From contig OX421975.1 in NCBI GenBank assembly GCA_949128135.1, positions 54,551,668 to 54,615,667 on the forward strand: 64,000 nucleotides of DNA, written 5' to 3'. Origin of the DNA: Parasteatoda lunata. Its lineage: Eukaryota > Arthropoda > Arachnida > Araneae > Theridiidae. The notes under the pieces were generated by a model. The model made no database searches and was not told the origin of the DNA. It worked only from the letters and a program-made list of their open reading frames with translations. The first letter of the stretch is position 1, and each line of letters starts with the position of its first letter. Positions 35,201-50,200 of this stretch are shown piece by piece. The translations under genes were made by a program, and so were the position numbers.

Positions 35201-38200
35201 AGGATTTATAAAAACCCCAGGGTGCAACAGATTAAATTAGAACAGACTTTTAAATACTGGGAAACTGCGCAATAGAAAGATACTTCGTTAAATTATAAAA
35301 ATATTTCAAAATATGGAATGACTCTCAAAAATCAAGTTCGGTAGATGAAAAAAAAATTTTGAACGATTTTAGCAGAAGAAAACTCAAACCTCATTAATCA
35401 AAGGTTTGAGTTTTATTTTGCTAAAGTAAAGGTAATCATAAAATTTATAATGAAAGTTAATATGATTTATTACAAGTAAATATAACTTATTTAGTTGTAA
35501 TTGCAAAAAGGTATCATCAAAGTTGTGTTGATCTGTGTTTGTTTTCTAATTGAGTTAAATTTAACTCAATAATCAAAAATATAATAATATAAGAAATTAA
35601 CATTAAGAAAATTTTTTTTTCATGAGTTTTCATGTTTTTTGGTCATGTAATTGTGTATTTTGATTTTGTCCCCCTTCCTGAAAAAAATAATGCCACTGAC
35701 ATCTATGATTAATTTTATGAAAAAGTTTTCCTTAATCGGACATTTGAGACACTTTCCAACCATAATTGATTATTTGATTACATTGCATAGTGACAATATT
35801 ATGAATTAAAAATTTTTGTTAGACTTCTTCATGTTAAACAAAATTGTATGATTTTGTTATCAGAGTTGGGACCTTAACCAAAATAAACCTAATTATGCCT
35901 ATATATTAGGCTTATTTTTGATTTTTTACACCAAATTTTTAAATTATATTATATTACTTAAGAGTCAGCTTGAGTATTAAACTTAACAGTATTTGATTAT
36001 AAAATATAGTGGGCTATTTGTAATTGTGAATTCAATATGTGATTTTGTAAAAAATTATATGTTTACTATGTTGTTTGATAAATTAAGTGCATTAATAAAA
36101 TGTGATTACATTTTAAGTTCTTTATAATTAGTGAGTTCTTTATAATACAATTATACATTTTTTTTTCTATTCTCAATATATTATTACATAAAAATTGTTG
36201 CTTTTCAGTTTTCACTAATTTAAAAATATCTTGATATTGGTTGAAGAGCCAAGTTCTTGGTATTCTTGACATTCTCTCCGAACCTTTGCTCCTTTTATTG
36301 TTATTTAACCTTTGAAAGGTGGTGCTTTTATACTTAATGTATTTTATTTATCACATGGTGTTATTTTTAATGTGCCAAAGATTCTTTATTGGATTTCTTT
36401 TTTTCTTGTTATAGATTTATAAATTGTTGTGATTTATAAACTATTGTGTTTGCTGATTATTAGTTTTTAATTTGTTTGTTGTGTTACATTAGTTGCTGTT
36501 GATTGCTGATTTTACTATCGCTAAATCAAAAATTTTATAGATAAACTAATGATTAAATAAATACAATAAATTTTAAAAATATTCACTAAAATAGGAATCT
36601 TGGATGTCAGTAAGAGTATTTGTTCCGTAAATTTTTAAACTTAATTTCCATTTAGAATTACCATCCACTATAATTAATGTTCAATCTTCAATATTTCATT
36701 TAACAAAGGATAAAGCTTAAGTTTTTTTCTTCTTCAACTAATAAAACATTATAAAAGAGTCAAAAACCAGTTTTTTTAATATTTTTTTAAATTGCTGCAC
36801 ATGTTAGTTTTGAAATTGTATTTTTTATATTTAAGGTTCTTATTTTTGTAAGTAACAGATTAAAAAAAATAAATGTAGAAACTGCTGATCTTTTTAAAAA
36901 TTTAATTTTTTGCATAATTTCAAGGATTTATTAATGAATTCAAAACTAATTTATAATTGTTAAATAAATTTTGTGTGCCTCAAAATAAATATAAAATTAA
37001 TTCTGTTGTGATTTTTATTTTTAGATGATGGGTTTCAGAGAAATGTCGAAAATATTATTTTGCCTTTAGATAAACTGTCTGGTCAGTTGGACTATGCCTG
37101 GGGTGCTTTTAAAATTCTGTATACAGTTCATAGAAATGAGGACCTAGCAAAATCTTATATAAAAGTAATTTATTATACTAAATATTTTTATAATGTTTAC
37201 AAAAATTTATTTACTGACAGAATTTTTTCTATAGACTTTATGTTAAAGAAATCCTTTAGGAGAGACCATTGAAACATCTGCCAGCGACCGAGTAAACCTC
37301 TGCACCGAATCCAGAAAAAGTCAAATAAAGAAACATGAAAAAATATCAATACAAAAAATATCAAGAAAACAAATAAGTAGATTTAAATGTAGCCAAAATA
37401 TTTGTTAGTGCTCTTATTTAGAGAAATCTTTTTAATGATCTCTGAAAGAGATTAACTACCTCATGTTGCAGTCAGAGTGCACTAAAAAAGATGCTATCGA
37501 TGATTTACTTTTACATTTGAAAGTTAAATTAGAACGAAAAGAAATTTTAGAAAAAAACTAAGCATCCTAAGCAAGCACACCTCTTCTCATTTTTTTAAAG
37601 TTAACTAATTCTTATGATATAAAATTAAATGCAAACATAAAGAAAAAAAAAATGTATTTAATAGTTTTACCATTCATTATTGGTAAATTTTTGTTTACAT
37701 GTAATTACATCAGTAAATGTCAAGGTCATTTTTATTGATGATAAATTTTATTCATGGATTCAGTTTTCATGATGCCAACACAAATGGAATTTCCACTCCG
37801 AGAAAAGGACACTGAGTAAAATTAAAATTGCTTGCAAAAAATCATGTACCTTAACAACATTTGATAACATTTTGAAGTCAATGAAGGTAAACTCATAAGA
37901 ATGACCAACCTCCACCATTTTGCTGTGAAACAGAGTGTTCACTGCTGAGAGGTATACATTCATAATAGAAATAAATACAGAATGTGGTTAAGTCTACATG
38001 TAGTATAATGAATTCACAAAAGGTACCAGCCACCATTAGAAAAAGATTAAAAACCATTGCCTCAGAAAATGTTTAAAATATTTTTTACCTTGTTTGCATT
38101 AATTTTAAAACATGCATATTATTTTTTACTTTCTTATTATCTGTAAAATTTAAGAAATAAAGAATAAAATTTCATACAAAACTTCAATGCATTTTTAATA

Positions 38201-41200
38201 CTAGGAGGCTTCGCCCCCTGCTCGCTGGCTCTCGCCAACCCCTGGAACTGCTTTCGCAGTTCATTTCGGATTGCTTCGCAACCCAATTCTAGCTCATTGG
38301 ATACGTTCTTAACGTCTAGCTTTTGTATACTTTTTTGAATTCTGAAGTTCCAAAAACTTTTCACTGTAGAAAATTCTAAACCTGTACATTTCAATATTAA
38401 TTTGAAATTGCAAACAGTTCACATATTTTTCTTAATCACACTATTCTAAATTTCAGTTGTTGAGAAAAGTAACTGTTGTAAGTTTTGTTTTAAAGTCTTT
38501 CTCACCAGAGTGTTAAAGCCATGTGTTGTAAAACAATATAAAATAGTAGTCTGAATAGTAGAGAGAGAGAGAGAATTTCTTTAAAAACACAATTGTTAAT
38601 TTGGGCATTTGGCGATACAACACTTACAGAATTGAATGATTTGTTATGTCAAGCACTCAGGTATCTTAATTTTGATCTAGTTGCGCTTCTATGTCATTTT
38701 GATTTATGTTGCTATGTTAACTTCTATGGCTGGCAACAGCATTTTTATTTTTTAAGTTGTTTATTTTTATTTCTTTTAGAATTCGTTCTTTTTTTTAGCG
38801 AAATGTTTTTTAACCTAACAGAATTCATTGCCGACTGTTTTCTTTATAAATGAAGAAAAGTAAATATTTAAGTTTTGTGAAAAGAATCTTATTTAGTTGT
38901 ACAAAGTACTTCAGCCAAAATTTGGGAGCCATGTAAGAGAATTATATATATTAGATCAGAAACACATCATTAAAAGGCAGAATGCTTTGGTGTTTTCAAA
39001 TCATAAACAAAACAAAGCAAACGTTGCCACCGGCGGAAAAGAAATACAGCCAAAATTTGGGAGCCACGTAAGAGAATTATATATATTAGATTATAATATG
39101 GAATAAAACATATTTAGTAAGAACACTATAAATTGAATATTATAATATGGAATAAAACATATTTAGTAAGAACACTATAAATAAAATATAGTCCTTTGGA
39201 TGTTAGTTTTAGAGATAAAAAAAAATCAGATTTTTTATACATAAGGCTTACCATCCAAAGACAAATTCATGCAGAAAACAATTTTTTTCAGGATTATTTA
39301 TATTTTTATTATTAAATTTAATGATGATACATGTTTATTTTGTGCACTGTACTTAACAAGTGCTCCAAATTATTTAAGAGTTCGATTATTTAAATGTGTT
39401 TCATTTCCATACTTAGTGATTATTTTTTTATATATCTTTATAAAAAAATATATTTTTCTATAATATATATATTATGTATTACTGTTTTATATATATTTAT
39501 TAATTACAAAGTCCAATATATAGGAAGTTTTAATGATATATCATATCACATATTTCTTTCGTTGCAGCTTAATCATTGCTACCTTTTAAAGATACTCCAA
39601 AGATGCATAAATTTTATGCTTTATATTGAAAATGTAATAGTTCCTTTTCCTCAAAATCAATAAATCAGCTTTTCAAATGTTCAACAAACCATTTAGATTT
39701 TCAGGTTTGAAACATAACACTGTAATTGATGATGTTATTAATTCAGTATTTTTTTTTGGCCCGGACTTAAATTTTTGCCATGAATTCATCTGCAGATATT
39801 TTTTCTCATTAACATTTTTTATATTTTAGTTTATGAAGGACATCTTGTTTTAAACTTTTTATTAACATTGTTACAGTAAATATTTTTGTTTTCAGTTACA
39901 CTCCAGAATTATAAAAGCCAAGCGGGAAAAGTACTTTAGCCCTTCCTTGTATCAAGCATTTAAAGTAAGTTATCTGATGAATTTTTTGTTCCATTTTATT
40001 TGCAAATATATTGGCCAGTTGACTCTAAAATTTGTAACACTCCTTTAAGAGGTGGCGTGCAGTCAATATAAAAAAAGGCAAAAGAATCTGCACATGTAGT
40101 TTTAATAATATTTTTATAAATCAGAATTTTAAAAAAAATTGTTCATCATTAAACACAAGTAATTTAAACAGATACATGTAAGGTGATATAGACAAACGCT
40201 TAAGTTCTTATGATTTTTTAAAAGAAAATTTTGTTCATTCTCTACTACTGAAAACAATAATTCTCTACAGCATCAAATAGTTGAGGTCTAACTAAAAAGC
40301 AGAAATATGTTGACATTTTCATATGATGAAAACCAAAGTTTTAATAAAATTAAAATATCTTATTTGATAATAGAAAACATTCTATACATTTTATTTCCTT
40401 TGTGGAATGCACAGTTATAATCATATAACTATGTGGTTAGGAGTAAAAACTGAGAGATGTTTTTGAAATCAAATGTGACATTTCATTATTAAATTATGTT
40501 TCTATGCATGAAAGAGAAAATAGTCACAAAGGGAAAGAACTGCATACCATATTGGTGAAATAAGATGTGTCAATGAGACTAATAGAGTAATAAATAGAGT
40601 AGATGAGACAATTACAATAAAAACAGTGACACTTTAGAAAAAAGCAAAACAATGATAAGAATGTCAAGTTGTTAGCTTCATTAAATATTGTTTGCTTAGC
40701 ATCTTTTAAATGTTCTACAAAAGAATTGTTTTAAGTTTGCACTGAGAAAAAAAAAAGGGGGGGGGGGTGGAACTTCTGATTTTTGAACTGTTGGTTATTT
40801 ATGTTTCTTATATAAAAGCAATCATACCGTTTATTCCAAAATGCTCAGTCGCAAGGTTATTTTCAATGCACTACTTACAAGCTTAAAAATTTGGATCAAT
40901 TGGAAAATTAGATTCACAAAATTACTTGCGTTTGAACCTTATTCTTTTATATGTTAATGTTATAAGTTATGTGTTAGATACACATAACTAATGTTATAAG
41001 TAGTTGTCATGAATAACTACAAACTATAGTTTTTTTTTGTATAGAACTACTTTCGACTCTATTTCTAAAAATAAAAACCCAAAAAACACTACAATACAAA
41101 CTACAAAAAAGTACGACCACAGTAGTTTCGCTGTTTGTAGCTCGCTAGTGTTGATCACGCTTTTTAAATTTATAATGTTTAAATTATTTCAATGCATTTT

Positions 41201-44200
41201 GATGTCATTGTTTTGGACTGTGCAATAAATTTTTTATTGGTGATTAAAAAATATATATTATTATTAAGCTGGAATTTATCAACACATGATAAAAAATACC
41301 TTTTTTTAAAAAAAAATTTCATGGTGTATAGCAATTTTTAAGTAATATTTTCAATGATACGTTTGCGGTTTTAATGATAATTGCTCTTTTAATAAGAATG
41401 CTATGTTTTTTTTATTGTTTTAGGAATTAAAAGATAATGAAGCTCAGCTTCTCGAATCAGTAAGGAGGATAACTGATAAACATTTATTGGAATCTCATTT
41501 TTCTGGTATACATTTACCTGATGGTCCATATAATCATTTTCAAAGTGCCATGCAAAAACTTGATGAGCACAGAGTAATTTATAGGTGAGTAATACAAGTT
41601 TTTAATTTTTTTAGCCAATAAAAATAGTGTAATTGTTTTCTATGGCACTTCTAATAAAACTTAACTTACTGCAATCTTAAATAAATAATCTTGAAAAACT
41701 GTAGCAGAAATATATACTCAATTAAAAGCTACATTGGCTTAAAAAAACTGAAGATGGTAATAAAAGTCGATATGTTTGAAGTGCTCAAAAATAGGCCACT
41801 GTTCTCAGGAGTTGCCAGCTGTTCCAGAAGATATAAAAAATAAATAAATGAACTTTTGATTTTCTTTTTCTGTTTTTCAAACTTTTTGTTATATACAGAG
41901 CCTCACTTTTTTGACAGACAGTTTCTTATATTTATTTACTACTTACTGCAAGTTAATTTTTATAATAATTTTTAAAATTATTTTAATTTATTTATTATTG
42001 TTTTGTATCATTATGTCTATAAAATAATAATTTTTTTGTATTGTACTTCATTATATAGTGTTACAATGAATTATAATGTAAGCCCTTTGCTTTGTGGGAA
42101 AAATATATATATTTTTTTATCTTGCTTCTCTCTTTTTTTTAAACATTTTCTTGAAGTCATTTCAAATATATCAATTAAAGGTTAAATTTATATATTGAAT
42201 CCATTGATTTAACATAATATCACAGAATTTAAAAGATAAAGCTAAGAACAGTTGAAATTAAAGATTGAAACGATTGTTCCATGTTTTACTAATTCTTTTT
42301 ATTACAGAAAAAAGTTGTTTGAAACAACGTCTAAGTTCTCTCATGATTTGCAATTCAACGATGTAGTTAATTTCCCACCTAAAACTCTTCAAATTTTTGC
42401 TGCAGACAAGTAAGATGTATTTTATATTTATCTTTTAAAATTTTATAGTGGGAACCCATTTAAACATTGAGTAAGGGTCTATCCTTGCATAATGTTTTTA
42501 AAAAAAAATTTTATTACCTACAAGGGATTTAGAAGATTAGTGATATTATAAATCAAGAGCATTGCTTATGCCTTCCTTTCTTTACATTTGTACATAATAT
42601 TTGATTCACTCCTTTAATGTATTGTATTTTTTTCTGTGTAATGTTCAAGCCAAACTTATGTTTTAGGTTTTAATTATCGAGAGTGGTATGTGATTGCCCT
42701 ATTTTATCTAATTTATATCTAAGAACTTTCTATCTTTTGGTAACTTTTTTTCAATAACATCATTGCCTACTTCCTTCATCTTTTTTTTTTTTTTCCTTAA
42801 TAAAAACTACTCAATATCTATCAGTACCTTCAAAATCAACAACATTTTAAGCATGATCAATTGAAACTATCTGAATTTTTGAAATGAAAAAAAGGAAGAA
42901 GTCAACTGAGATAAATCTTGAATATTAATTCATGCTAGCCACGTGTAGTGATTGTTTAGATCTTTTAGTCCAGAAGTTCGCACTAATGTGAAACTTGTTA
43001 AAAACATTCGGCATTTATAAACATATGACTATTCATCAGAGGTTGTTAAATGAGGTTTAGTTGTTAAATGAGTTATGTTTAATGATAAGTTACTAAATTA
43101 AATATGATATGCAATTGTCTCATATGAGTACAACCTTCCAAATTTACTTTTTACGCTATCAGAATATTTTTTAAGAACACCATTCAAAAATCTTTGTGTC
43201 ACTGCTTCAGCTTCTGTGTCACTTGTTATTTGATTTACTGTCAATGAATATTTAAGTGTGGATAACTGTTTCTTATGATGATATCCAGTAAACTCTATAT
43301 GGAATAATGTGTCTTTATAAAAAGTAATAAATCGAAACTTTTCTTTAATTCATTGACTAAAATGAATAAACTTTTTTTCTTAATTTTTAAAAGGAAGTAT
43401 TAGATATAGAACATTAAAAAAAATAATGCACATAGTAAAAAATAACTGTTTTCTTTTATATTTATTAAATACGTTAAAAAAATTCTACTGATGATGAATA
43501 ATTATAATGCTATTTGTTGTAATTTTACCTATATCATTTGAATTAGCATTTATTCTTAATTTGTGTAAATCATTTAAAACCAATAATTTTAAACAGTGTC
43601 AAACTTTTAATGTTTTTTATTATTTATGTACATTAATTTTTTTATATTTTGTTATATGATGAATTTACTCTTATAGAACTAGTCCTTCCAAAGGTCCTTG
43701 GACTGTAACTCTAGAGCCAAATGTTTATAGAGCGTTTTTAGAGTATTGTGAAAATAGTACATTAAGGTGGAATGTATGGTATGCTTATAATACAAGAGCT
43801 ACTTCTATATCAGGAATGGATAACAACAACAGTGTAACTGTTGAAGAAATTAGACATCAAAGGTGAAAGACAGCTTTTTTTTCTTCAAATATTTGCAAAC
43901 TTATAAATACAGTACTGTTTGTCTAAAATAGGTACTCTTCCTGCTACAAAGTCTGCGGCAGTCTGGTGCTATGGAAACAAGAAGAGGGCAGTTTTGGGAG
44001 GGTAGCTTCGATTATAGCTTGAAGAAAGAGGTCTCCTTTTCTCGCGCCGAAACCAGTCCTAAAGAGGGACCCCGCACCCCACTTGAAATAATCATACCTC
44101 GTTACCATAGTCACCGTCACAGATCCAGACGAATGTCTGAAAGAGTACCTATCTTAGGCAAACAGTATGCATCTCATGTTTGGGTGTTGCTTGAAATAAA

Positions 44201-47200
44201 GGCAGTCAAATCTGGTAATTACAAATTTAAAAAGACAGGAGGAGCCTTTTAATAATGAAAATTCATAATGCTAATATTAAAAACTGAAACATACATCAAA
44301 ATATTATTTCTCTTGAGAGAAATTTAGTATCCAGAGAATAATGATTGATGCTAAATTGCTAAAAATTGTACGGTTATGCTAAAAAAAAAAAAAAAAAACT
44401 ATTAAACTATGTGTTGCAAAGAAAATATGAATTGGAGATTTGATTGAATCCGTAAGGTTGATGATCAATTCACGGAACTTGGTTTAGATAACAGAGCTTT
44501 TAAGAATTGTACAAGTTTTATGTTGCTATATACATTTTAAATAATATATAAAAAAATTTTTTGAGGACCTTTTTACATTTTTTTATCTATCAACTATCAG
44601 AAATTTCTTTTTCAATTTCAGGAAAGAATTAGCCACAATTTTAGGTTTTAAATCATATGCAGAGTTTTCCATGCAAACTAAAATGGCAGGGACCATAGAA
44701 AATGTAATGGAAATGATCACAACGTAAGTTTTTTTTCTATTACAAATTTCTGTCTTTTTTCTTGCAATTGTCCATTTATGTTTCAGATTTAAAATAAGTA
44801 TATTCTACTAAATTTAAAATTTTTTAAATTTCTCTTCCACACACTACACTTTAACTAACATTGAAACTCAAACAAGTTAATAACTAACTACAAATTGCTA
44901 AAGTGGAAAAAGTATTTGCAAATTGCTAGGAAAAAATAAAATGAAGTGCAATGGCTTTTGACTTCGCTGATAACACTGAATGTTGATCTGAATAGTTAGT
45001 TATAAGATAGAAAATAGGGGGCATGATAGATTGTGATCACCAAAAGTAAAGGTGGAGTATGCAGCAGCATTTCCAAAAATAGCAGAGGTATTTTTTTTTA
45101 GGGATTAAGACTACTTAGCTAGTGTCCTCCTACGAATGTTTGCAACATAAACATTTCGGTTTAAGATTCTAAGAACAAAACAAACAGAAATTATGTTTTT
45201 CACTTTTCTATATTGATACCAGAAATTTAAAAACAAATGTATTTTACTTATCTCTATTTTGAGTAATTATTCCTCATTTAAACACGAAAAAAAAATTTCA
45301 GAAGGGGAAGGCTAGTAATTTTTAACTAGTTGCAATTGTTCATTTTTTGTAAATTTAATATTAGGATTTAAAACGGGTTCTCATAATATGCCCTGCTTGT
45401 TATGTTGAGCATTATAAAAGAGTCATAGTATTGCTCTATAACAGAAAAAGAAAGCAAGAGAACCAGCAAATCAGGATAAAATATTTTTTATTGGGAATAA
45501 ATATTTTTATAAATATTTTTATCAAGAAAATTTCAACCTTCACAAAACTTTTTAGAGCATTAGTTTTTAAAATCATCATCTATTGCACTGCAATGTTACA
45601 ATACCAAACTATTTTAGATGTTCCTAATTCTTGTTTCAATACTGCTTTTATGAAGGATTTTAAAAAAATTCTCAGAAATAGCATAAACAATAAGAGTTTT
45701 TTGAGAGGATATGAAAAGTGTTTCTTTACAGTTAATACTATGTAAAAAATTTGTAAAAACCATGGGAAAAACAGGTTTTTCCCAAGATGCTAAAAACCCT
45801 GGTAAATACCAGTAAAAACCTCACATGTTAAATACCTTGCCTGAACCATGACTGAAATAAGTTTTTTTAGTTATTATTTTGATTGTTTTATTTTGTTCTT
45901 TACAGACTTCATGTTAAAAGCAAACCAAAGACTTTTGAGGAAATAGATGAACTACAAACATTTGCCAACAAAAATGGCTTTCCAGATAAATTAGAACTCT
46001 GGGATATCCCATATTTTCAACGATTGCAAAGAGAAGAACTATTTAAGTAATTTAATTTTATATTATTAGCAATTGTAATTTCATATAAATCATATGTTGT
46101 TTTACTCTGGTATATTTAAGCTTTATTGTTTTTTTAGTGTTGATGATGATGTGGTTCGTCAGTTTTTCCCGTTTCCTTCTGTAATAAAAGGGCTTTTCCA
46201 ATTGTGCCAACTTCTGTTTAATGTGACAATTCAGGTTAGATTAAAAATCAGTTAATAAATCATCATTATCTTTTTTTTTATTTAACAGATGCCAAGTCAT
46301 TAACAATTGAGTCATTATGCAATGGGCTCTCCAATATTTTTTCATAATTATGTAATTCAAGTCACTTAGTGCAGAACACATGTCTAGAGGAATAGCAGTC
46401 ATTGCTTAAAATTACATTAGACACAGTATGGTCAGGATCAACTAATCAAATTAAACTGGAACAATCATGTCCAGTTAAAAGTTTAAATACATTTACAGCT
46501 GACGTAGTGTCTAAAACCAGAATGCAAGGAAATGTATGAACTTAGTACAATTCAAGACTTGTTTTTAGAATCTCAGGAAGTTTTTTGATGAAATAGTTGT
46601 CTAAAAGTAAGAGACCTTGTTTTTCTGGAACTTTTTAAGAATACCAGTACCTTTTTTGTTTTGCTAAAAAAGGTGCCTTCAGGTTAATCCAAAAACCACC
46701 AAAGGATGGTACTCATCGGAAAATAACATCCTCTTAATTTTTTCTGTAGCTTCTTACAGCTTTATTATTTTATGAAAATTAAAAAAAAAAAAAAAAAATA
46801 GAAGTTTAAGTTTGGATAACTTATTTGTGTCAAATTAAAAAATTTGTAGACTCTCTGCATTTATATTTTTTATAAATACAGTAAAACCTTCGTTAAACGG
46901 ACATTCTTGGGACCGAAAAAATTGTCCGTTTACGAGAGTTGTCCTTTTTCGGGGAGGCTACCTTATGAACAAAGTTTAACTCCGTAAATTGTATTTAGAA
47001 TATTTTCAAAGATGTAGAACAAATTAAATAATCTACAATAACTATCTACAAGGATATTTATATAAACTTTAAGAAAGATGAAAAAGAATATATTGAGAAG
47101 TTTGATATAAATACATAATTCTAGATGTAGCTACAAATAAATGAATATAGTTTTCCTATTTGCATGGATACTCAAGTTAGACATATCATACCAAATAGGA

Positions 47201-50200
47201 GTTTTCAGTCCTCAGTCGGTTTCAATTATTATGTTTACTTCCCCCTACACCTACTTATCATTTGATAGGGAGCATGATTAATACCTCTTTGAAAGAAACC
47301 TCCCACGATTCATAGGAAAAAAAAAAAGCAATACATACCTGTAAGTCATGAGGACCTATGGAGTAGATTATTCTTAATTGATCATCTATCAAGTGTCTGA
47401 ATAAATGTTTCATTTATATGAACACCTCTAAGATTATGCTTCTGTTCTCATTTTTTATCCCACTTGTGTTAAATACAGTCTTCAAATTGATAAGAAAAGG
47501 AAAGAAATTTTCAATGGGGAAGAAGCATTGAGAGCATTTAAGATGTCATTTCAACTTAAGGGATCTCATAACCTGTGTTGTCCAGCTAGAAAGATCAAAA
47601 GATGCTGCTGTCTGAATTATTTCAGGAGAGCAGTATCATTTTCTCTCCTTTCTTTACAAATATAAGGCAAGGTGGCAGAAGAAAGATTGATTCTTCAGTA
47701 GTGAAATAGCTTAACAATATTATTAGTTACGGATGATGCAAAATTGCGGAGAATGTACATAATGGTTTATTCACAGAAGGTTCTTGGGGAATTAGAAATA
47801 TGTCCGTATTGAGAGGCATCCGTTTTGCAGGAGTGTCCATAACAGGAGGTTTCATTTTTTTATTGAACAAATATCTTTTGTTACACTTTTACAAAATGTT
47901 TATCTTTGTACCTAATTTTGAAATTGTTTTAGATCTTACTATTATGATTGATTCTTGCTCACTAAAATTATTTAATAAAAAACTAATTATATTCTTTGAA
48001 TGTTGCCAAGTCCATTCTAAAATTTCCAGTTTTTATATTTATATGCATTAATTTTATTAATTTATTCATTTGTTAGCAAAGCTAGAATATTAAAAAGTTG
48101 CTAGGTGCTATTCTTTTTGGAAGGTGAAGCAGCAGCTGGTTGCTAAAAATAGAATAGGAAAGAAAATACCTTTAAAAGCAGATTGATGAAGATGCTTGTA
48201 GCTTACTGCGTATATACTGATATCAATTGTAGTAGAATTAATTTAGCTGACTTGTGCTTCTAATAATTTTTTTCTTCCCTCATTATTTCTTAGTTTTAAT
48301 CTTGATAAAAATGGATAATAAAAAAAAGAAGAATACAGTTTTATTATACAAAATCAGATATATCCCTTAGTTTGATTGTTAAACAAAATAAATTCCCCTA
48401 AATATTTTTATCTTTTGTCATATTATTAATTTGGAGCTAAAATTTGTGAAGGTTTATCTGTTTCTAATATCTAAAAAAAATGCTTTGTTAAACAAAGTGG
48501 CTTTGCTCACTAACCCAACAAATTGTTACAACCATGTTTTGTTTCTTGACAATGAAGAGATTGTTACATCTAAATCAAAAAGTATTCACTCAAAATATCC
48601 CCAAATGTTTTATTATATTTACACAGATTTAGTTTCTGATTATATTGGGATGAAATTGAAACATATTCATTTTGCTACAATATCATTGCAACCTCATCTA
48701 CCATTTTATTTTATTAATTCCTATATAAATTTTGGTTACTTGAAAGTTTCATTAGATGTTTTTTTGCAAAGAATTTATTCCTTATATTGTTTTAAGTGTA
48801 GATTCATTATTTTTATTGCACAATTTTACCAAAAGTGAATATAACTTATTTACTATTTAATAATCAGAAAAAGTTCTATAAGTTTATATATTGGTTTAAA
48901 TATGTTTGCAATAAAATGTTTATAAAATCATAGAATTACTTTATAATAAATAAATTCTGCTTTTAATTTTAAACCTTCAATTTGGAATAATGATTAAAAT
49001 TAAAAACATGCAAGTAAACATCTTTAAAGTGGGTATAAAGAAATGCCTTACAGGTAAACAATATTTTTATAACTTTTTTTGTTGACTTTATGCTGATGAC
49101 AACTAATGAAATCTGGATCTTCATGTTAGAAAACTGTATAATACCATATGATTATCTGACCTATAAAAATATGTAAACAGCAATGGAAAATAGCTCTATG
49201 CCATTATGTTTTTATATTATAAAAAAAAAATTATTATTAATAATAAAGAAATAGGCAAAATTCTTTAATTATAACATCTCAGGGGCTTACCTTCATCAAC
49301 TGACTATGGGTTTCATAATTCCTAAAGAGCCGTAGGCATTGTTTGATTTCATTATTTCAGCTATGTAATATTTTTTAAGTTTGGTGTTGTATATCCAATT
49401 TAGTTTTATGTTTATTAATTAAATAAAATATTTTTATCCAGTTTATGCCAATTAAATATTAATATTTAGGTTATTTTAAATTGCACATAATTATATTATA
49501 ATGTTAATAGTTTATAAATTATTAGATATTGCTGAGTTTTATTTTATATCACTGACCATTCGTTATTTTTATATTTCAGGAAGTAAAAGGTGGTATTGAT
49601 GTATGGCATGAAGATGTATCATTTTATCAAGTATTAGATGAACAGGGTAAATATGTTAACTTGTTTAAAAATAGTTTCTTCCTACCTACCTTTACCTTTA
49701 ACACCTTGTGTGAAGTGGTTTGTAATAAATCCCTGTACTTTTGAAACAATATTTAAAAATCTTATAATTCTTTCTTATAAATTTTATAATAAAGAATAAA
49801 GTGAAAGTTTATTTCTATTTTTTTCTGCAAGAAGTAGTTAATGAATTTCGTTTTTTCATGATTCTAATGAAATCCCTTCATAATTTTTAAGTTTAAAACT
49901 TAATCTTCAAAATCATATTTTATTTTAATGTAGCAAACATATTTCTGAATCTTCAAGTTTTTTTGAATAAGCTAAAATAAATTTATCATAAAGTTGTATT
50001 TAAAACAAAGTCTTCGTATAAATAAATTTTGTTTGCTTTTTTTTTTTACTATGTTATGTGCTTTTATATGTTATTATTTTTTATAATAAATGGGTAATTT
50101 CAAAAATAAAATAAACAAATAAACGGTAAATAATGATAAAATGCAAAATTGTAATTAAAAGGGTAAAATATATTGGTAGTAAGTAGAATGGGTAAATAAA

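Noticed and set aside
45431..45745. 104-codon open frame in M3-like intron 8
   Set aside because: Low-complexity AT-driven composition, no motif, and it sits inside an intron of a well-supported gene.
48431..48838. 135-codon open frame in the large M3-like intron 10
   Set aside because: It is the longest plain plus-strand frame apart from real exons, but it begins at a TTG. It is rich in Phe, Ile, Tyr and Lys, as expected from AT-rich sequence, and resembles no family.
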